From: Myxococcales bacterium
Lineage (GTDB): Bacteria > Myxococcota > Polyangia > Polyangiales > Polyangiaceae
Direction: 5' to 3'
DNA: 12,126 nucleotides
Assembly: GCA_020430865.1 (NCBI GenBank)
Contig: JAGQIY010000538.1
Span: 1 to 12,126 of the forward strand
Shown: piece by piece, positions 1 to 5,863 of the stretch
How positions within the stretch are numbered: position 1 is the first letter of the stretch
How the letters are laid out: every line of letters starts with the position of its first letter
Made by a program: the position numbers and the translations under genes
The notes under the pieces: generated by a model
What the model saw: only the letters and a program-made list of their open reading frames with translations
Database searches by the model: none
Told to the model about the DNA's origin: nothing

Positions 1-1
1 C

Positions 2-706
2 GTGATGACGGTGATGATCCCGCGCAACACCACCATCCCCACGCAGAAGAAGGAGATCTACTCGACCGCCGCGGACAACCAGCCCTCGGTGGAGATCCAC
101 GTGCTGCAGGGTGAGCGCGCCCAGGCGTCGCAGAACCGCACCCTCGGCAAGTTCCACCTCGACGGGATCCCCGCGGCACCACGTGGCATGCCGAAGGTCG
201 AAGTCACCTTCGACATCGATGCCAACGGCATCCTCTCGGTCGCGGCGCGTGACACGGCCACCGGCAAGGATCAGCGCATCACCATCGAGGCCAACAGCGG
301 TCTCAACGACAGCGAGATCAGCAAGATGGTCGACGACGCGGCCAAGCACGAGGCCGAGGACAAGGCCCGCCGTGAACAGGTCGAGCGTCGCAACCAGCTG
401 GACAACACCATCTACAACCTCGAGAAGCAGCTGGCTGACAACAAGGACAAGCTCGAAGGCTTCGACACCAGCAAGATCGAGGGGCTGATGCGCGATGGGC
501 GAGAGGCGCTCGAGAAGCAGGACGACGAGAAGGTGCAGAGCGTGCTCACCGAGCTGCAGAGCGCAGCGCACGAGATGGCTGCCAAGCTCTACGAGGGTGC
601 GGGTGGCCAACCCGGAGCTGCGGGCGTACCCGGCGCGGACGCGGGCGGCGACGCCAAGAAGAACAAGGGCGACGTCATCGACGCCGAGTTCGAAGAGACC
701 AACTGA
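2..706 (+). CDS. dnaK: Chaperone protein DnaK (Hsp70), C-terminal part, 5' end outside the window
   Basis: This is the 3' part of dnaK; the first codon shown is internal, not a start. Hsp70 DnaK is a cytoplasmic ATP-driven chaperone that binds exposed hydrophobic peptides and works with DnaJ and GrpE. The 234 visible residues align by eye with the DnaK substrate-binding region. The beta-sandwich segment comes first ([28 protein letters not shown] at about 9-39, then [17 protein letters not shown] and [19 protein letters not shown] to about 84). The alpha-helical lid follows ([15 protein letters not shown], then charged helices to about 195). A Gly/Ala-rich linker and the conserved Gram-negative tail DVIDAEFEE finish the protein. 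Compared with a typical 640-residue DnaK, roughly 400 residues, the whole ATPase domain, are missing because of the window edge. The reading frame is intact to its TGA. No dnaJ follows; the next gene is convergent. Identification is very secure. Confidence 0.98.
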   Translation: MMTVMIPRNTTIPTQKKEIYSTAADNQPSVEIHVLQGERAQASQNRTLGKFHLDGIPAAPRGMPKVEVTFDIDANGILSVAARDTATGKDQRITIEANSGLNDSEISKMVDDAAKHEAEDKARREQVERRNQLDNTIYNLEKQLADNKDKLEGFDTSKIEGLMRDGREALEKQDDEKVQSVLTELQSAAHEMAAKLYEGAGGQPGAAGVPGADAGGDAKKNKGDVIDAEFEETN

Positions 707-744
707 GTTCCTTCCACGTCCAGACGCAGAGCGGCTCGGAGCTT

Positions 745-757
745 CGGCCCCGGGCCG
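745..757. terminator. Possible short GC hairpin between convergent dnaK and DUF1963 genes
   Basis: The 62-bp space between the two convergent stop codons contains CGGCC-CCG-GGCCG, a 5-bp GC stem with a 3-nt loop. On the plus strand it is followed by a mildly T-rich stretch (TTCGGCGTTTGT). Its position is right for a terminator of dnaK, but the stem is short and there is no true U-run, so this is only a candidate. Confidence 0.3.
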
Positions 758-768
758 TTCGGCGTTTG

Positions 769-1602
769 TCAGTCCAGCTGGAGCACCAGTCTGCAGCGAC
801 TGAAGTCCAGCGCCGCGAGGTCCGCTTCCGAGATCAGCAGGATCAGGTAGCGCTCGTCAGCCGTTTCGCCGCACCAGCCTGAATCCCTGCGGATTTGAAG
901 TAGCGGGATGAGGCCGTCCTCGAGTGCGTCGCGCCCGCCGAACCCACGACGGTGACCCAAGAAGCAGTGGCCGCCCGTGGCGAACTCTGCGTAGAACGCG
1001 GCGTAGGAGTCCAGCAGCTCGGGGTCATCGCCAAGCAGCTCGATCAACGCTGGATCCTCGGGATGGGGTGAGGTGAGCTCCAGCCCTCCAACGAGGCTCC
1101 GTCTGGGAAGCTCGGGGCAACCGGGAGGCGCGCTGCGCGGCTCCGCGCCCATCGACGTGTAACGCACGGCGAATGCGGGGCTCGTGCGCTCGGGATCGAT
1201 GAAGAGCGCAAGGGTCCCTTCCTTGGGCAGCCCCAGGTCGGTCCCCCCGACGTCGGCATCCAGCTCCGCCAGCTCCAGCTCGAGGAGCAGCGGAAGCGGC
1301 ACGTCTCCGCCCGGCCAGGCTTGCTCGGCGTCCAGGCGCGGCGTGCCACCGAGGTGAGAGCTGCGCTGATTGGGTGTTTCCGTGAGGCTCACGCCGAGCC
1401 GACGTTGAGCGAGCCACGCTGCGTGGGAGTCACCCAGGACCGCGTCGGCCTCCCGGAAGTCGACTCCGTCGTGGGGACCGTCCAGGCGCGCGAGCTTCAG
1501 AATGGCGTCGTCTGGTTCGTCGAGCTGGCGCCGGGCGTCGGCCTCGTCGGTCGCGATCAGGTGGCCTTCCATCTCGCCCTCGAGCCAGCGAAAGTACGCC
1601 AT
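769..1602 (-). CDS. DUF1963 / YwqG-like protein
   Basis: A 277-residue protein that I place in the DUF1963 (YwqG-like) family, whose biochemical role is not established. Family-like features run in order. SSHLGGTPRL is at 81-90, with the WP of AWPGGD at 96-97. The hydrophobic strand LPLLLELELAEL is at 103-114, and LPKEGTLALFID, the 'LP..G.L.FF.D' block, at 125-136. GGHCFLGHRRGFGG at 210-223 corresponds to the 'LLGyp' region. The C-terminal pair LIPLLQI (231-237) and LILLISEADLAALDF (253-267) is followed by a short strand reaching the end. The first 70 residues are less typical. There is no signal peptide or membrane segment, so it is probably cytoplasmic. The ATG start lacks a clear Shine-Dalgarno. 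It is convergent with dnaK and divergent, across 47 bp, from the FAD reductase. Family call fairly sure; function unknown. Confidence 0.85.
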   Translation of the reverse strand: MAYFRWLEGEMEGHLIATDEADARRQLDEPDDAILKLARLDGPHDGVDFREADAVLGDSHAAWLAQRRLGVSLTETPNQRSSHLGGTPRLDAEQAWPGGDVPLPLLLELELAELDADVGGTDLGLPKEGTLALFIDPERTSPAFAVRYTSMGAEPRSAPPGCPELPRRSLVGGLELTSPHPEDPALIELLGDDPELLDSYAAFYAEFATGGHCFLGHRRGFGGRDALEDGLIPLLQIRRDSGWCGETADERYLILLISEADLAALDFSRCRLVLQLD

Positions 1603-1649
1603 GAACGGAGTGTAGCGACGACGGCTCCCATGGTGTAAGCCAGACCCGC
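1603..1649. promoter_or_regulatory. Very short divergent intergenic region
   Basis: Only 47 bp separate the ATG of the minus-strand DUF1963 gene from the TTG of the plus-strand FAD reductase. Any two promoters serving these genes must overlap each other or lie inside the opposite coding region. I see no consensus -35/-10 pair and no good Shine-Dalgarno for either gene. Confidence 0.4.
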
Positions 1650-2849
1650 TTGAAGCAGTTCGAAGTCGTGATCGTGGGTGGAGGCCCAGCCGGGATCTCC
1701 ACGGCCCTCTTTCTCGCGCACCAGCGTCCGGATCTCACCGACCGCATCGCGGTGCTCGAGAAGGCGAAGTATCCGCGCGAAAAATTCTGCGCCGGTGGGG
1801 TTGGGGCCCGCGCCGACAAGCTGCTGAAGAGCATCGACGTCACGGTCGAGGTGCCCAGCGTGCCGTTTCATGGCATCGCGTTTCGTTGCGGCGAGGGGCA
1901 GCTGATCGGGCGCGAGCCGGACATCGGGCGCGTCGTGCGCCGCAAGCAGTTCGATCACGAACTCGCGCGGCAAGCCCGGGCTCGCGGAGTGTCGATCCTG
2001 GAGGGCTGCGCCCTGGGGGCGTTCTGGCGCACCCACGACGGCTTCGAGCTCGAGACCTCCGAGGGGCGACTGAGGGCTCGCGTGCTGGTTGGCGCGGACG
2101 GCGTGGGGAGCGTCGTACGCAAGCGTCTCGGATTCGTTGCCACGCGGTATCTGGCCCAGGCATTGGAGCTCGACACCGAGCACGTGGACGGCGATCTTCC
2201 GCGCGATCTGATCCTGTTCGACGTGACGCGGCGAGAGCTGCCGGGCTACTACTGGGATTTTCCGACCCTGGTCGACGGGCGCGAGATGATGTGTCGCGGC
2301 GTGTACTTGCTGAAGAAGGGCGGCGAGCCCAGCCCGGTCGACATCCAGGCCGTGCTGGCAGACGAGCTCGCGGCGCGGGGACTCAAGCTCAGGGATTACC
2401 GCCAGAAGCGCTTCGCTGAACGTGGCTTCGAGCCCCATCGCGCGATCAGCGACGACCGCGTGCTGCTGGTCGGTGAAGCGGCGGGGATCGACCCGGTGAG
2501 CGGCGAAGGGATCGCTCAGGCGATCCAGTACGGCGCGACGGCCGGGGAGTATCTGGGGCAGCGCCTCGCCAGCGGTGAGCTGGGGTTCGAGGACTGGCCG
2601 GTAGCCGTGCGTGCTTCGAGCGTTGGGCGGGACCTGCGTGTGCGCACCGCGGGCGTGGATCTGTTCTACGGACCACGGCGCCCCACCATCGAGCGCTTCG
2701 TGTTGCGTCACCCGGAGTTCTTGCAGGTCGGGATGCGACATTTCGGTGGCAAGCGCTGGGGCACCGAGACCGTGTTGCGAGCGGCGCGAGGTGCGATCTG
2801 GCACACGACCAAGGCACTCCTCGGCGCTGACGACGTAGAACGCTCCTAG
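1650..2849 (+). CDS. Geranylgeranyl reductase family FAD-dependent oxidoreductase
   Basis: A 399-residue flavoprotein of the geranylgeranyl reductase / PHBH-like FAD superfamily. Members reduce double bonds of prenyl chains or oxidise aromatic or polyketide substrates; the substrate here cannot be read from sequence. The dinucleotide-binding fold opens the protein (VVIVGGGPAG, 6-15). A conserved 'K.PR.K.C.GG' region follows (KYPREKFCAGGVG, 40-52). The second FAD motif VGADGVGSVVRK is at 147-158. YYWDFP at 200-205 matches the YxWxFP substrate-site motif typical of this family. The third motif is VLLVGEAAGIDPVSGEGIAQA at 271-291, where GEAAG replaces the more usual GDAAG. The C-terminal 80 residues are variable. 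The start is TTG: an in-frame stop lies at 1602-1604 with no ATG or GTG between, and a later start would cut into the first beta strand. No clear Shine-Dalgarno is visible. No isoprenoid gene is adjacent. Confidence 0.88.
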   Translation: MKQFEVVIVGGGPAGISTALFLAHQRPDLTDRIAVLEKAKYPREKFCAGGVGARADKLLKSIDVTVEVPSVPFHGIAFRCGEGQLIGREPDIGRVVRRKQFDHELARQARARGVSILEGCALGAFWRTHDGFELETSEGRLRARVLVGADGVGSVVRKRLGFVATRYLAQALELDTEHVDGDLPRDLILFDVTRRELPGYYWDFPTLVDGREMMCRGVYLLKKGGEPSPVDIQAVLADELAARGLKLRDYRQKRFAERGFEPHRAISDDRVLLVGEAAGIDPVSGEGIAQAIQYGATAGEYLGQRLASGELGFEDWPVAVRASSVGRDLRVRTAGVDLFYGPRRPTIERFVLRHPEFLQVGMRHFGGKRWGTETVLRAARGAIWHTTKALLGADDVERS

Positions 2850-2888
2850 CTGGCCGGGCCACTCCACGCTGCATCGGGGAACGAGCTG

Positions 2889-2938
2889 CGGGAACACGAG
2901 CGCGAAGCGCCGCTGGGTGTGCGCGCTTGCGCTTCCCG
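2889..2938 (+). other. Long imperfect hairpin between FAD reductase and lipoprotein genes
   Basis: In the 111-bp gap, CGGGAA (2889-2894) pairs with TTCCCG (2933-2938). Inside it, GCGC (2900-2903) and AAGCGC (2905-2910) pair with GCGCTT and GCGC (2923-2932). This gives about 16 pairs with a 5-nt and a 1-nt left-side bulge and a 12-nt loop. No T-run follows, so it could be a non-canonical terminator of the upstream gene, a leader structure of the lipoprotein gene, or a by-product of high GC. Confidence 0.35.
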
Positions 2939-2960
2939 ACGAGGCGGATAAGGTCTCGCG

Positions 2961-4955
2961 ATGATTTCTAGCCGGGGAAAGTCGGTGCTCTTCGCGAGCA
3001 TCGTGTGTGTGGCCTGTGGTGGCGGCGCGACTCCGCCGCCCGCTGGGCCTGGGGGAGCGGACAGCAGCCAGACAACGCCGATCGCTGATGGCGCCATCGA
3101 GGGTGCAGCGGCGCCGCCGCTCCAGCCGGTGAGCGCGCCGGAGCGGGTCTTCCTCGTGGGCCGTCTGAAGAATCCGGCGAAGGTCGCCGACACCGTGGAG
3201 AGCTGGGGCACGTTGCCGATGCCTTGGCGAGATGGGCTGCGCCGTGGACTGCCGGGGGCGGACAAGGTGATCGACCTGAACGCTCCCATCGACGTCGTGG
3301 TGAGCATGGACGACGGCGGCGCGATGCAGGAGCCGGAGTTCCGCGCGGTGTTCTCCGTCGGTCTCACCTCGCTGGATGACGCGCTGCGCTTTGCGAAGGA
3401 GCAGGGGGAACGCGCCGAGCGTGTCGCCCCTGGAGTGTATCGGGTGGACTCCGACTGCGTGGTGGCTCGCTCACTCGGGCAAGCCCCCGCGCGCCTGGTA
3501 TGTGGTGATGGCAGAAAGTCGATCGGTGCGCTGCTCGACTTCGCGACTCGAGGTCTGCCGACCCAAGACCTGGGCGCGGAGGACATCAGCGTCGAGGTTC
3601 GAGCCGAGCCGTTTCGCAAGCGCTACGCCAAGGACCTCCCGAAGCTCCGGCGCCTGGCGATGCCGTTTATCCGTGAGGAACTGCAAAGTGGCTTCCAGCC
3701 CTTCGATCGCGCGGTGAGCGACGCCGCGACCGCGCTGCTCGATGAGGGCCTGGCGCTGGTGGACGATCTCGACGCGCTACGGCTGAAGGGCAGCCTCGAG
3801 TCAGCGCCCTCCCAGGCTCGCTTCAAGGTGGAGCTGGCTTTCCGCGGGAAGAAGTCGTGGCTGGCCCAACGGATCGACGACTCCGGGCGGCGCGCGAAGC
3901 CCGCACCGGCCATGTTCTGGGACTTGCCGCGTGACGCCAGCACCGCGACCTTCGGCATCGGAGGCGACGCTGCGGCGTTCGCCCCGATTCAGAAGTCGCT
4001 TTCCGAGCTTCTGGACACCTACCTCGCGTCGCAGAAGGTGGCCGCTGGCGCGCGCAAGAACCTCGTGGGGCTGGTGGACAAGCTCTGGGTGAACGAGGCC
4101 GGCAGCGTGTATGCCTCTGGGTCGATCGAGCCGGATCTGAAGGTCAAGCCTGGGACCGCGGATTTCAAGCGGGAGGTGATGCGCTCGCAGCTCGCGTGGC
4201 ACCTCGTCGGGCTCCAAGAGGACTCCAAGCACACCATCGCCTACCTCGATCACCTGGTGAAGGTGAGCGCGGACCGCGGCCTGCGCGCCATGCTCAAGAA
4301 GGAGGTCGGCTCCGACATCGACAAGATCGGCGCGATCAAGCGCCGAGGTCCCCGAGGTCGATTGCCGCGCGGAAGTGTGGCCTATGAGGTCACCATCCCC
4401 GCCGACGCCTTCGACGTGCACTACTACGAGGAGCCCATGCCGGGCGGCAAGGCTGCGAAGCCGGCCCGCGCCAAGGCGTTGCCCGTCGTGGTGATCGTCG
4501 TGCCCGACGGGCCGTACACCTGGATCGGGTTCAGCGCGGATGAGGCCAAGCTGGTCGCCGAGCTGGCGACGGCTGCCGCTGGAAACCCGGCGAAGACCCT
4601 GGCGACCCAGGCCAACCTCGAGAAGCTGCGCAGCGGGACCTTCGTCGCCGGGGGTTTCATCACCCTGCGTCGCTTCATCGACGCGATGAAGCTGGGCATG
4701 ATGAACCTCGCGGACGCCAAGCAGGTAGAGGCGATCCTGCAGTCGATGCCGAGCCGCGGCGAGACGCCGGCGTTGCTGCAAGTCCAGGTGACCGCCGGTC
4801 CGACCCTGAGCTACGAGGTGGCGCTTCCCAGGGAGATGATCACCGACGTGGGCGTTCTCATCGGCGCCGGGCTTCAGGGCGTTGGTCGCAGCGTTCCTCC
4901 GGTACCCATGCCGATGCCCGCGCCCGCGCCGGTCGTGCCGACTCCTCGGCCCTGA
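2961..4955 (+). CDS. Predicted lipoprotein of unknown function, 664 residues
   Basis: I do not recognise a characterised family. The N-terminus has a short charged region, the hydrophobic stretch SVLFASIV and a lipobox-like Cys-Val-Ala-Cys (16-19). Cys19 would be the lipidated residue; Cys at -3 is atypical, but the following GGGATPPPAGPGG linker fits a lipoprotein. A Pro/Ala/Gly-rich tether runs to about 58. From about 61 (ERVFLVGRL) to about 640 there is a soluble region of alternating strands and helices with no further membrane segment. Its layout loosely resembles DUF3352-type repeated alpha/beta proteins, which is only an impression. Two cysteines, 166 and 181, could form a disulfide. 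The protein ends in a Pro-Met-Ala-rich tail (VPPVPMPMPAPAPVVPTPRP). The ATG has a weak AAGG upstream. It probably sits in the periplasm on the inner or outer membrane. It is monocistronic by position: a divergent-facing neighbour lies downstream. Confidence 0.8.
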   Translation: MISSRGKSVLFASIVCVACGGGATPPPAGPGGADSSQTTPIADGAIEGAAAPPLQPVSAPERVFLVGRLKNPAKVADTVESWGTLPMPWRDGLRRGLPGADKVIDLNAPIDVVVSMDDGGAMQEPEFRAVFSVGLTSLDDALRFAKEQGERAERVAPGVYRVDSDCVVARSLGQAPARLVCGDGRKSIGALLDFATRGLPTQDLGAEDISVEVRAEPFRKRYAKDLPKLRRLAMPFIREELQSGFQPFDRAVSDAATALLDEGLALVDDLDALRLKGSLESAPSQARFKVELAFRGKKSWLAQRIDDSGRRAKPAPAMFWDLPRDASTATFGIGGDAAAFAPIQKSLSELLDTYLASQKVAAGARKNLVGLVDKLWVNEAGSVYASGSIEPDLKVKPGTADFKREVMRSQLAWHLVGLQEDSKHTIAYLDHLVKVSADRGLRAMLKKEVGSDIDKIGAIKRRGPRGRLPRGSVAYEVTIPADAFDVHYYEEPMPGGKAAKPARAKALPVVVIVVPDGPYTWIGFSADEAKLVAELATAAAGNPAKTLATQANLEKLRSGTFVAGGFITLRRFIDAMKLGMMNLADAKQVEAILQSMPSRGETPALLQVQVTAGPTLSYEVALPREMITDVGVLIGAGLQGVGRSVPPVPMPMPAPAPVVPTPRP

Positions 4956-4967
4956 TTCGGCACCAGT

Positions 4968-4996
4968 ACCGCGTGCGCTGGTGGCGCGCACGCGGT
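4968..4996. terminator. Perfect 11-bp stem hairpin between convergent genes
   Basis: ACCGCGTGCGC (4968-4978) is followed by a 7-nt loop (TGGTGGC) and the exact reverse complement GCGCACGCGGT (4986-4996). It lies 13 bp after the lipoprotein stop codon and about 54 bp beyond the stop of the convergent roadblock gene. Location and strength suggest a bidirectional transcription terminator. No T-tract follows on either strand, so it is not a classical intrinsic terminator. Confidence 0.6.
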
Positions 4997-5049
4997 GGAG
5001 GGGTGGGCGCGGATGCGCTCGTCGTTCCGTTCCCCGAGGAATTACGAGT

Positions 5050-5415
5050 CTAGGTGCGAGCGATTTCGAGGTTCTTCTCGATCGACTCGAGGTCCTTGCG
5101 TGCGAGGGCAAGGTTCGACTTCTGGCGGTCCAGGGCCACGTAGAGGAACATCGTCGTGCCGACCATTCGAATCAGGTGATACTGGGAGTTCAGCGTGATC
5201 AAGATGTCCTCGATCTTGTCGGTGAGCCCCAGCTTGTCGCGGATCTTCTTCTTGGCGCGCACGACCTCGGCGTTGCCTGCTGCTGCCAGTTCGAGGTCGA
5301 AGCCAGGACGGCCAGCGATCCCAAGCGCCAGGCCGCTCTCGTAATCGACGAGCGCTGCACCCAAGCAACCATCGGTCTCCAGGCACTTCTGAACGGAACT
5401 CTTGATGTCGGCCAC
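5050..5415 (-). CDS. Roadblock/LC7-like domain protein, 121 residues
   Basis: A small single-domain protein of the roadblock/LC7 type, the fold of MglB and of many bacterial partners of small GTPases. Family-like traits are the opening helix (MADIKSSVQKCLETDGCLG), the strand pair GAALVDYESGLALGI at 19-33, and a central helix LELAAAGNAEVVRAKKKI (41-58). The block IEDILITLNSQYHLIR (68-83) is followed by the strand FLYVALDRQKSNLALAR (90-106). A charged C-terminal helix (DLESIEKNLEIART) ends it. There is no signal or membrane segment, so it is cytoplasmic. The start is GTG, fixed by a strong AAGGAG (complement of 5423-5428) with 7-nt spacing. No GTPase gene of the MglA/Ras type is next to it in this window, so its partner, if any, is elsewhere. 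Similar stand-alone proteins of unknown function are common in actinobacteria and myxobacteria. Function inferred only at fold level. Confidence 0.78.
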   Translation of the reverse strand: MADIKSSVQKCLETDGCLGAALVDYESGLALGIAGRPGFDLELAAAGNAEVVRAKKKIRDKLGLTDKIEDILITLNSQYHLIRMVGTTMFLYVALDRQKSNLALARKDLESIEKNLEIART

Positions 5416-5439
5416 TACGTTACTCCTTGGATTGCGTCA

Positions 5440-5454
5440 GGCCGCGACGCGGCC
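5440..5454. promoter_or_regulatory. GC palindrome in the roadblock gene leader
   Basis: GGCCGCG-A-CGCGGCC is a perfect 7+1+7 palindrome located 11 bp upstream of the AAGGAG of the roadblock gene. As DNA it could be a protein-binding operator; as RNA it could form a 6-bp stem with a 3-nt loop just before the ribosome-binding site. Such GC palindromes also arise by chance in a genome of this composition. Confidence 0.25.
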
Positions 5455-5560
5455 GCATCTGGCCTTAGCAACTCACGTGCCCAGCCGCGTGGCGCGAGAC
5501 CCGCGGCGCTGAGCGCACATTCCCGCAAGCCACCGAGCGCGGGCGGACGCTGCTGACGGA

Positions 5561-5584
5561 TATCGACAGGCTCGCCTGTCGGTA
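5561..5584. other. Inverted repeat with tetranucleotide loop
   Basis: TATCGACAGG (5561-5570), loop CTCG, CCTGTCGGTA (5575-5584): seven perfect GC-rich pairs extended by one G-T and two A-T pairs to a 10-bp stem. It is the first and strongest of three inverted repeats in this intergenic region. It could be a structured leader, a terminator-like element or part of a small RNA; no T-run follows. Confidence 0.4.
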
Positions 5585-5590
5585 CCCACC

Positions 5591-5619
5591 GCGCTGGCGG
5601 ATTCGGTCAGCTCCAGCGC
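5591..5619. other. Inverted repeat, 7-bp arms
   Basis: GCGCTGG (5591-5597) and its exact complement CCAGCGC (5613-5619) are separated by 15 nt. It starts 7 bp after the previous hairpin, so the two may belong to one folded transcript. Confidence 0.3.
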
Positions 5620-5649
5620 TCTCGTCTCGCTCCTATCGACTTCGACAAT

Positions 5650-5682
5650 GCCGTGCGGCAATTCATGGACCGTGAGCACGGC
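5650..5682. other. Inverted repeat, 7-bp arms
   Basis: GCCGTGC (5650-5656) and GCACGGC (5676-5682) are exact complements separated by 19 nt. The loop is long and the structure correspondingly weak on its own; it is listed because it is the third inverted repeat within 122 bp. Confidence 0.25.
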
Positions 5683-5853
5683 TGCCCGGGGCGCTCGGCG
5701 GGGGGGTAGAGCGTACTGAACGCGGGACGCAGGGCTGGGTGTGACGCTCGCTGGCGGACTCCCTCGCACGGCTCCGGGAGCGGTCTTCCAGGCGGGCCCT
5801 GCTGAGGGGGGCGTTCGCGAAAACTTGGCCCCGCTCGGCGGCTCATGGCTAGG

Positions 5854-5860
5854 AAGGAGG
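5854..5860 (+). promoter_or_regulatory. Strong Shine-Dalgarno that decides the membrane-protein start
   Basis: AAGGAGG lies 3 nt before the ATG at 5864, with an overlapping AGGAAGG at 6 nt. The same frame remains open upstream to a GTG at 5741, but that start has no such site and would put 41 unrelated residues before the signal peptide. The site therefore selects 5864. Confidence 0.75.
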
Positions 5861-5863
5861 CAG

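Larger units (their letters stand above)
5416..5863. other. 448-bp non-coding divergent region with several inverted repeats
   Basis: This gap separates the minus-strand roadblock gene from the plus-strand membrane-protein gene. I found no convincing gene: open frames crossing it are unsupported extensions or antisense of neighbours. It should hold both promoters, but I cannot point to clean -35/-10 boxes. It contains a 15-bp palindrome in the roadblock leader and three inverted repeats between 5561 and 5682, listed separately, plus a run of seven G around 5700-5706. The 5683-5850 part shows nothing I can name. Confidence 0.6.

Noticed and set aside
1557..2897. 446-codon open frame on the minus strand opposite the FAD reductase
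   Set aside because: The plus strand carries clear FAD motifs; the opposite frame has no family features and also runs over the neighbouring gene start.
2961..4955. Possibility that the lipoprotein and roadblock gene form a signalling pair
   Set aside because: They are convergent with a strong hairpin between them, so position gives no support for joint function.
3801..5111. 436-codon minus-strand frame opposite the lipoprotein gene
   Set aside because: Low-complexity Arg/His/Leu-rich translation, overlaps the lipoprotein coding region and its terminator-like hairpin; typical shadow frame.
5741..5863. Upstream GTG start for the membrane protein
   Set aside because: The extra 41 residues precede a clear signal peptide, and the strong AAGGAGG sits before the ATG at 5864.
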